Shown here piece by piece: positions 8,223-13,331 of a DNA stretch of 13,331 nucleotides. Numbering within the stretch: the stretch's first letter is position 1; each line of letters begins with the position of its first letter. The DNA comes from Clostridia bacterium. GTDB taxonomy: Bacteria; Bacillota_A; Clostridia; Christensenellales; Aristaeellaceae. Position numbers and translations under genes: made by a program. The DNA lies in the NCBI GenBank assembly GCA_017481185.1, contig JAFUPO010000084.1, forward strand, positions 1 through 13,331, given 5' to 3'. The notes beneath the pieces are model-generated. The model was not told the DNA's origin, searched no databases, and saw nothing but the letters and a program-made list of their open reading frames with translations.

Positions 8223-9384
8223 CGTCTCCTTTAAGATAGCCTTTCCCCTGACAATGGGGACAGGGAATGGTCAGCCATTGCTTAAGAGGCGGCTGATCCT
8301 TCTTACGGGTCATTTCCATCAAGCCCAGGGATGTGAAGCCGTGAAGCACTGTTTTCTGCCGATCTTCCGCAAACGCTTTTGCCAGCGCCTGGGCAACCTT
8401 TTCTCGATGTTCTTCTTCTGTCATATCAATAAAATCGATAAGAATGATGCCGGCCAACCCCCGAAGGCGCACCTGCCGGGCAATCATCTCGCAAGCTTCC
8501 AGGTTTAGCTTGAAAATTGTGTCTTCCAAGAGGCGCTTTCCTGTGAACTTGCCAGTATTAACATCGATCACCGACAAAGCCTCACAGGGGTCTATCACCA
8601 AATAGCCGCCGCTTTTCAGCCATACTTTGGCATTTAAAGCTTGATCCAGCTGCTTGGAAATGGCGTAGAGGTCAAATAGGTCTGTATCGCCTTGATACAT
8701 TTGACATTCAACCAGAGAGCTGAGCTGTGCGTGCACGGTGGCAACATCTGTTACAACCCGATCGATTCGCGTGGAATAGTCCCGCAAAAGACGATGGGCA
8801 TGGGAGCTTTCGCCCGTCACAAGCCAGGGGGCATTATGCTCGCAAGCAGCCTTCTGGATACGCAGCCAGCTCATTTGAAGGTTTGCAATCTCCTCGCGAA
8901 TGACCTGTACTTCCGCTCCTAAGCTATTGGCCCGCATGATGAGGCCACCCCCCTCGGGGGCTAATTCCTGGCCGAGGTTGTAGAGGAACTCTCGCTGCGA
9001 CCCATCAACAACCCGCTTGGAAACGCCAATACGCCGCGACAACGGCAGCAGTAGAACAAATTCGCCCGCTAGGCTTAACTCCCTGGAGAGAAAGGCGCCC
9101 TTAGTTCCCTGGGGGGCCTTCTTGATCTGCACCAGGATTTCCTGCCCAGCTTGCAGCGGAAGCGGCCCGTTTCCCTCATCCAGGGGCAGAAAACCGTTCT
9201 TTTCCAAGCCAATGTCTACAAAGGCAGCTTTCATGCCCGGAACGATGCGCTCTACCCGCCCTTTGTAGATCTGCCCGGCAAAATCTTCCTCCCCTTGGGG
9301 CCAATATTCGCACAGGTGGCCATCTTCAAGTAAAGCGCCCATCAGTCGACCATTCACCGAATGGATAATGATTTCACGCTTCAT
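8206..9384 (-). CDS. rng: Ribonuclease E/G family endoribonuclease (short RNase G type)
   Basis: This is a metal-dependent endoribonuclease for RNA maturation and decay. It has 392 residues from the ATG at 9382-9384, which directly follows the previous stop with GGAG 11 bases upstream. The frame stays open for 28 more codons upstream, but those lie inside the previous gene and do not resemble the family. An S1-like domain covers about 35-105 (IYKGRVERIVPGMKAAFVDIG). Catalytic aspartates are expected at D274 in SVIDVNTG and D317 in LIDFIDM. The Zn-link CPHC is at 375-378. The protein ends 14 residues after it, so the C-terminal small domain of E. coli RNase G and E is absent. At the 5'-sensor, LIMRAN keeps Arg (151) but has Ala where E. 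coli RNase E has Thr170. The end overlaps miaB by 17 bases. Confidence 0.93.
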   Translation of the reverse strand: MKREIIIHSVNGRLMGALLEDGHLCEYWPQGEEDFAGQIYKGRVERIVPGMKAAFVDIGLEKNGFLPLDEGNGPLPLQAGQEILVQIKKAPQGTKGAFLSRELSLAGEFVLLLPLSRRIGVSKRVVDGSQREFLYNLGQELAPEGGGLIMRANSLGAEVQVIREEIANLQMSWLRIQKAACEHNAPWLVTGESSHAHRLLRDYSTRIDRVVTDVATVHAQLSSLVECQMYQGDTDLFDLYAISKQLDQALNAKVWLKSGGYLVIDPCEALSVIDVNTGKFTGKRLLEDTIFKLNLEACEMIARQVRLRGLAGIILIDFIDMTEEEHREKVAQALAKAFAEDRQKTVLHGFTSLGLMEMTRKKDQPPLKQWLTIPCPHCQGKGYLKGDDETHA

Positions 9385-9386
9385 GG

Positions 9387-10070
9387 TTACAGACTCTCCA
9401 GGGGCGCAAGAGCTCCATCCTTTTCTTCGCCCCACAGACCGGTGCGAACCAATTCGTACCGGGGACATTCAGCCATGCCAGCCTGCTCACGCAGCGCGTT
9501 GAAAAGCAGGTCTGGCTTGCAGGTGGCTTGCTCTTTTAAAGCAAGCACCATGCGAAGGGTAACGCCCTCATCGCTTTTATCGCCGGCAAGCTGATAAATC
9601 ATAGGGCGAATGTCACAGGGCTTCAAACCGCTCTTGCTCTTGCGCATGGCGGGAATCTTTTGCCGCGCCAACAGGGGTTCAATTGCCTCAAGCATGGGCA
9701 GCGCTTCTTCGCCAGGGAAAAAAGCCCGATAGCTGGCCGCGGCGAGCAGCGACATGAAGGCCGGATGCTGATCTGTAACGGCAATGGCCTCTAAGAGTTT
9801 CAGGTCAGGAGGCAAGGCCTTTTTTAACTGCTCCTTGAATACCTCCTCTGCTACTCCTTCCTCCAGGGCGACATCCAGGATTTCTCTTTCCCCAGCCACG
9901 CCCACAGAGAGGGCGGAGGCGAAAGAGGTAAGCATATGAGGGTTAAAGCCCTTGCTGTAGGCGATAGGCAGCTCTGTGCGCCTTAGGGCTCGGTGCATGG
10001 TTCGCATCAGATCTAAATGGCCAATGTGGCGTAGCCGCCAGCCTTTTTCAAAGACAACGATCATCCGCAT
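9387..10070 (-). CDS. DUF2344/TIGR03936 radical SAM-associated protein
   Basis: The 227-residue protein matches the family found next to, or fused to, TIGR03960 radical SAM proteins. The N-terminal signature is clear: HIGHLDLMRTMHRALRR (residues 15-31) and YSKGFNPHM (38-46). The rest is a less conserved mixed domain without membrane segments or signal peptide. Its biochemical role is not known to me, and a partner or substrate-binding subunit for the upstream radical SAM enzyme is inferred from the fixed gene pairing. I prefer the ATG at 10068-10070, nine bases after GAGGGGG. The frame extends to a TTG at 10086-10088, and a further ATG lies at 10062-10064. The gene overlaps the end of the radical SAM gene by 23 bases, and only two bases separate it from the RNase gene, so coupled translation is likely. 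Confidence 0.85.
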   Translation of the reverse strand: MRMIVVFEKGWRLRHIGHLDLMRTMHRALRRTELPIAYSKGFNPHMLTSFASALSVGVAGEREILDVALEEGVAEEVFKEQLKKALPPDLKLLEAIAVTDQHPAFMSLLAAASYRAFFPGEEALPMLEAIEPLLARQKIPAMRKSKSGLKPCDIRPMIYQLAGDKSDEGVTLRMVLALKEQATCKPDLLFNALREQAGMAECPRYELVRTGLWGEEKDGALAPLESL

Positions 10071-11910
10071 CAACGCACACCCCCTCAAATCGTTTCAATC
10101 CGCAGCCATGGCAGCCTTTGCGGCAGTCGGGCGTTACAGCGCCAGCCTGAGCGCGTTCATTTTCCTTCCATAGGAAGGCTTTGGTCACGCCGGCATCGAT
10201 GAACTCCCAGGGCAGCAGCTCATCCTTGCTGCGCTGGCGATTGGCGTAAAAAGAAGGATCCAGATCGCAGTCCTTAAAGGCCTGCATCCACGTATCGAAG
10301 TGGAAATGTTCCGTCCACCCATCCAGGCGGCACCCCAATCTCCAGGCTCGATAGAGCACTTTGCCCAAGCGTCTGTCGCCCCGGGCAAAGCAGGCCTCCA
10401 CAAAGCTCAGTTCAGGCTCATGCCAGTTGAAGGTAACCCCCTTAATTTTGAGCGCCTGGCGCAGATGCGCCTGCTTGTTCTTGATCTCCTCCAAAGTGTC
10501 CTGGGGGGCCCACTGGAAAGGCGTAAAGGGTTTGGGCACAAAGCTTGAGGCAGAACAAACCACCCGCAGCCCCTTAGCTCTTTGAGCCTTTGGCACGTCA
10601 AAGTAAGCCTTTACAACCTTGTCAGCCAAGTCGCCTATCCCGTTTAGATCCTCATAGGTCTCGGTGGGCAGGCCAATCATAAAATACAGCTTAATTGAGC
10701 TCCAACCGCCTTGAAAGGCGTCGTTCACTGTGCGCATGAGGTCTGCCTCTGTAACGCCCTTATTAATAACATCCCGCAGGCGCTGGGTTCCAGCCTCAGG
10801 CGCAAAGGTAAGGCCCGATTTTTTCACTTTCTGAGTTTCTTGCAGAGATTCCTTTAAGGAGCTTTCGCTATCCAGGCGCAGAGAGGGCAGGCTTAGAGAA
10901 ACCCTTTTATCCTTAAAGGCTACTGTCAACTCCTGGGTTAGCTCCAGCAAGCAAGAATAGTCGCCGCTGGAAAGGGAGGAAAGGGAAATCTCCTCATAGC
11001 CCATGCTTTTCTCAAGGGCCTTCGCGATGGAAACCAGCCGCTCAACACTGCGCTCGCGCACCGGGCGGTACAGCATACCTGCCTGGCAGAAGCGGCAGCC
11101 ACGGGTGCATCCCCGCATGATCTCCAGCATAATCCGATCATGAACAATTTCAGTATAGGGCACAGGGATTTCCTGTTGGCAATAAGCCTTGTCGAAATTA
11201 CGCACGATGCGCTTGGTGATCTTAGCCGGAGCCTCAGGGCAGGTGGGTGTAAAGCTTTTCAGGGTGCCGTCCTCATTGTAGGTAGCCTCATAAAGGCTGG
11301 GCACATACACGCCATTCAGGCGAGCCAGGGCCTTTAAGCACTCAACCTTAGAGGTGTGCTCTGCTTTGTGACGGCGCACCACCTCCAAAAACTCGAGCAT
11401 AACTTCTTCGCCATCACCAATCATAAAGGCGTCTACCATATCAGCCAGGGGCTCAGGATTAAATGCGCAGGGGCCGCCGCAAACCACCAAAGGCGCATCC
11501 TCACCACGGTCCTTAGACCAAATAGGTATATTACCCAGGCGAAGCATCTCCAGGATTTTGGTGTAGCTCATTTCATACTGGAGGGTGAAGCCCACGATGT
11601 CAAACACATTCAAGGGGTTTCGGTTCTCCAACGAGAACAGCGGCACCCCTTCTTTTTCCATTTCAGCAATCATGTCAACCCAGGGCATACAAACACGTTC
11701 GCAAAGAGCCCAGGGCTGCTCGTTGATCAGCGCGTAAAGAATTTTCATGCCCAGATGGGACATGGCAACTTCATACGAATCAGGGAAGCAGAAAGCGAAG
11801 CGAACCTCCGCATCCTCCCAAGGCTTTAGCTGGGTATTCATTTCGCCGCCCATATACCGGGCAGGCTTCTGAACCTTTTCGAGCATCCGCTCGATAATCT
11901 TCTGATCCAA
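10048..11910 (-). CDS. TIGR03960-type B12-binding-domain radical SAM protein, function unknown
   Basis: The 620-residue protein has an N-terminal region of the B12-binding type (about 35-190, with VRFAFCFPDSYEVAMSHLG at 36-54 and VVCGGPCAFNPEPLAD at 142-157). A radical SAM domain follows (about 250-480) with the cluster ligands C268, C272 and C275 in RGCTRGCRFCQAG. Other conserved pieces are ISLSSLSSGDYS (308-319), FAPEAGTQRLRDVINKGV (369-386) and FVPKPFTPFQW (457-467). Near the end, TPDCRKGCHGCG adds three cysteines (C596, C600, C603). I do not see the DxHxxG cobalamin motif, so B12 binding is doubtful. Reaction and substrate are not known. The start is TTG at 11908-11910, seven bases after AGGAGG. 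It is the first gene of the proposed operon and overlaps its DUF2344 partner. Confidence 0.93.
   Translation of the reverse strand: MDQKIIERMLEKVQKPARYMGGEMNTQLKPWEDAEVRFAFCFPDSYEVAMSHLGMKILYALINEQPWALCERVCMPWVDMIAEMEKEGVPLFSLENRNPLNVFDIVGFTLQYEMSYTKILEMLRLGNIPIWSKDRGEDAPLVVCGGPCAFNPEPLADMVDAFMIGDGEEVMLEFLEVVRRHKAEHTSKVECLKALARLNGVYVPSLYEATYNEDGTLKSFTPTCPEAPAKITKRIVRNFDKAYCQQEIPVPYTEIVHDRIMLEIMRGCTRGCRFCQAGMLYRPVRERSVERLVSIAKALEKSMGYEEISLSSLSSGDYSCLLELTQELTVAFKDKRVSLSLPSLRLDSESSLKESLQETQKVKKSGLTFAPEAGTQRLRDVINKGVTEADLMRTVNDAFQGGWSSIKLYFMIGLPTETYEDLNGIGDLADKVVKAYFDVPKAQRAKGLRVVCSASSFVPKPFTPFQWAPQDTLEEIKNKQAHLRQALKIKGVTFNWHEPELSFVEACFARGDRRLGKVLYRAWRLGCRLDGWTEHFHFDTWMQAFKDCDLDPSFYANRQRSKDELLPWEFIDAGVTKAFLWKENERAQAGAVTPDCRKGCHGCGLKRFEGVCVDADDRCL
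10080..10086 (-). promoter_or_regulatory. Ribosome binding site supporting the DUF2344 start
   Basis: GAGGGGG on the minus strand lies nine bases before the ATG at 10068-10070, inside the end of the radical SAM gene. It favours this ATG over the TTG at 10086-10088, which the site itself overlaps. Confidence 0.5.
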
Positions 11911-11917
11911 GCAAAGG

Positions 11918-11923
11918 CCTCCT
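11918..11923 (-). promoter_or_regulatory. Ribosome binding site for the TTG start of the radical SAM gene
   Basis: A perfect AGGAGG on the minus strand lies seven bases before the TTG at 11908-11910. The next in-frame ATG is eight codons further in and has no comparable site, so the TTG is the likely start. Confidence 0.75.
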
Positions 11924-11945
11924 ATAATAAATCATTCATCTTCAT

Positions 11946-11975
11946 AATTTAGCACAAATCCATCGGATTGGTCAA
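11946..11975 (-). promoter_or_regulatory. Sigma-A-type promoter candidate for the nine-gene operon
   Basis: On the minus strand TTGACC (11970-11975) resembles the -35 consensus at five of six bases. An 18-base spacer leads to TAAATT (11946-11951, four of six), preceded by TGC, an extended -10 element. Transcription would start near 11939, giving a leader of roughly 30 bases before the TTG start. It sits only four bases past the tldE terminator tract. The match is by eye. Confidence 0.6.
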
Positions 11976-11979
11976 TCCC

Positions 11980-12010
11980 AAAAGAAAAAAGCGGAAAAAA
12001 CCGCTTTTTT
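11980..12010 (-). terminator. Intrinsic terminator after the TldE/PmbA gene
   Basis: A perfect 10-base-pair stem (11985-11994 with 12001-12010, core GCGG/CCGC) with a six-base loop is followed on the minus strand by T6-C-T4. It begins seven bases after the stop codon. The A-rich flank gives it some bidirectional character. It separates this gene from the downstream operon. Confidence 0.9.
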
Positions 12011-12017
12011 CAAATCT

Positions 12018-13331
12018 TCATATGCCAGCTACGGCGATCTCGCCAATATCTACGCTGGGGCTTCCGATGCTGCGGGCCGGAAAAAGCAAATCGCTGCCAA
12101 TCTCGCGCACATTTTTAAGAAGTTCATAAAAGTTACCGGCAATGGTGATCTGTTCAACAGCTGGGCCGCGCTGCCCATCTGTCACCTCATAGCCCTTTGC
12201 CAGCAGTGAAAAATCACCGCTGATGGGATCCGCCCCAGAGTGAAGACCGCTCAAATCCGTGATTACCAAACCGCGGCCCATTTGGCTCATCAGTTCAGGC
12301 AGCGTTTTTATACCGGGCTGCAGAAACAAATTGGTAGGCGCTACACGAACAGGCGCGGCATAGCCGCCCTTGCTGGCATTGCCTGTGCTGGCAACACCTT
12401 GCTTTTGAGCTGTTTTTCGATTGTGCAAAAGGGTAGTAAGCACCCCTTTGTCAATAATCTTTTTGGTTTGGGCAGGCATCCCCTCTGCATCAAAGGAACG
12501 GCTGGCTAATCCGCCGGGGAGCAAGGGGTCATCCACCAGCGTAACCTGCTGGCTTGCAATGCTCTCCCCTTCCCGCCCTTTGAGCAAAGACAAACCCTGC
12601 TGCGCCTCCTCAGCAGAGAAAATACCGCTAAATGTAGCCAAAAGGCTTGACATAGCCTCATTAAGAATAATTGTGCGATAGCGCCCGCTTTTAACTGGTG
12701 CTGCATTCAGCCCGTTCAGAGCCACCATGGCCGCTTCCTCCCCCAGCCTCTCAGGGTCAAGGTCTGTAAAGCGACGGCTCCAAATCACCTTGCCGTCAGC
12801 AGATTTGCTTTCACCCTCCTGCGCCACGCCGTAAGAAACCATCACCGCCACATTATCACGGCGCGTAAGGTTCAAGCCATAAGAATTGACCAGGCGCACC
12901 TGATCTGTTTCAGTGGCCACCTCGCAAGAAATGATGCTCTTTATCCTGGGGTCCGCCGCCAGGGTTGCTTTTTCTAGGGCCAATGCGGCCGCTAACTTTT
13001 CTTCTGCAGAAACCTCGTCCAGCTCTGGCGCATAGGTTTCAATCATCGGATAGTTTTCGGCGCCAGGATAAATGTCCTGAGCGTCCTCATCCTCCAGCCA
13101 AAGAGCACTTTCTTTAACCCCAACGATCAGCTGCTCAATCGCCTCTTCATCCAGTGCCTCGGTCGCTGCACAGCCCATTTTGCCCTGATAGATGCCCCGT
13201 AGGGACAGGCCCAAACTGGTATTCACCGAATACTTGCCGATGTCGCCGTGAACCGCCTGGCACTCAAAGCTCTCGCCGGTCACCGCATAAACCTCCGCTG
13301 GATCGATGCCCGCTTCCCTGGCCCGGCCCAT
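12018..13331 (-). CDS. pmbA: TldE/PmbA-like subunit of TldD/TldE metalloprotease (5' end outside window)
   Basis: The visible 437 residues match the PmbA/TldE side of the TldD/TldE family. In E. coli this complex unfolds and degrades unstructured peptides and matures microcin B17 and the antitoxin CcdA. TldD carries the zinc motif HExxxH and TldE does not; I find no HExxxH here. Features seen are GLSLRGIYQGKMG (residues 41-53), RSFDAEGMPAQTKKIIDKGVL (278-298), a glycine-rich STGNASKGG (315-323), ISGDFSLLAKGYEV (370-383) and ITIAGN (395-400). The frame runs to the last base, where an ATG coincides with the window edge. Family members normally have about 10 to 20 more residues before this point, so the gene is probably incomplete. 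A tldD partner would be expected upstream, outside the window. It ends in TGA just before a terminator. Confidence 0.9.
   Translation of the reverse strand: MGRAREAGIDPAEVYAVTGESFECQAVHGDIGKYSVNTSLGLSLRGIYQGKMGCAATEALDEEAIEQLIVGVKESALWLEDEDAQDIYPGAENYPMIETYAPELDEVSAEEKLAAALALEKATLAADPRIKSIISCEVATETDQVRLVNSYGLNLTRRDNVAVMVSYGVAQEGESKSADGKVIWSRRFTDLDPERLGEEAAMVALNGLNAAPVKSGRYRTIILNEAMSSLLATFSGIFSAEEAQQGLSLLKGREGESIASQQVTLVDDPLLPGGLASRSFDAEGMPAQTKKIIDKGVLTTLLHNRKTAQKQGVASTGNASKGGYAAPVRVAPTNLFLQPGIKTLPELMSQMGRGLVITDLSGLHSGADPISGDFSLLAKGYEVTDGQRGPAVEQITIAGNFYELLKNVREIGSDLLFPARSIGSPSVDIGEIAVAGI

Noticed and set aside
9385..9468. 28-residue N-terminal extension of the RNase G frame
   Set aside because: It lies within the DUF2344 gene, does not resemble RNase E/G, and the ATG at 9384 starts exactly where the family begins (MKREIIIHSVNG).
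11356..11829. Plus-strand open frame of 157 codons opposite the radical SAM gene
   Set aside because: It lies wholly inside a strongly conserved gene and looks like a codon-bias shadow; composition is not protein-like.
11911..12017. A riboswitch or attenuator in front of the operon
   Set aside because: The stretch is fully explained by the terminator, promoter candidate and ribosome site; the leader of about 30 bases is too short for a riboswitch.
1..13331. General reassignment of TAG to an amino acid, suggested by the in-frame TAG and the absence of TAG stops
   Set aside because: The other nine genes, about 4,100 codons, contain no in-frame TAG. A general reassignment would leave several. 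Absence of TAG among nine stops (TAA five times, TGA four times) is easily chance.
13329..13331. ATG at the window edge as the true start of the TldE/PmbA gene
   Set aside because: The family normally has 10 to 20 more residues before this point, and no upstream sequence is available to show a ribosome site.

Overview
The window is a single block of housekeeping genes, all read from the minus strand. It is typical of a Firmicute (Bacillota) of the Clostridia or Negativicutes type. Support for this includes strong AGGAGG-type ribosome sites, TTG as well as ATG starts, and tightly packed or overlapping genes. The order miaB, YlbF/YmcA-family gene, mutS, mutL matches the Bacillus ymcB-ymcA-(cotE)-mutS-mutL order. 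MutL carries its own nuclease motif and no MutH gene is seen. The genus cannot be told from this sequence. No mobile elements, CRISPR arrays, tRNA or rRNA genes were found.

Layout in the direction of transcription (right to left): a TldE/PmbA-like protease subunit, cut by the right edge (12018-13331), ends in a strong intrinsic terminator (11980-12010). A promoter candidate follows (-35 at 11970-11975, extended -10 at 11946-11951). It would drive a nine-gene unit: a TIGR03960-type 'B12-binding' radical SAM protein, its DUF2344/TIGR03936 partner, an RNase E/G-family ribonuclease, miaB, a YlbF/YmcA-family protein with a cysteine-rich tail, mutS, mutL, miaA, and a methionine gamma-lyase-like (aluminium-resistance, YnbB-type) PLP enzyme that runs off the left edge. 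Gaps between these genes run from a 23-base overlap to 37 bases, with no terminator between them, so one transcript is likely.

Functionally the unit joins RNA processing and tRNA modification to DNA mismatch repair. MiaA and MiaB carry out successive steps to ms2i6A37, MutS and MutL repair replication errors, and the RNase, the YlbF-family protein and the two uncharacterised radical-SAM-linked proteins probably act on RNA or iron-sulfur chemistry.

The clearest anomaly is an in-frame TAG at 189-191 in the YnbB-like gene. It lies 11 codons before the predicted PLP lysine, and the family sequence continues in the same frame down to base 1. This is a nonsense mutation, a sequencing error or a recoding event. 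Other points are the uncharacterised radical SAM pair, the cysteine tail of the YlbF-family protein, a Glu-to-Asp change in the MutL nuclease motif, and a short RNase G that lacks the small domain and has an altered 5'-sensor residue. Nothing here makes a clear case for a wholly new system.
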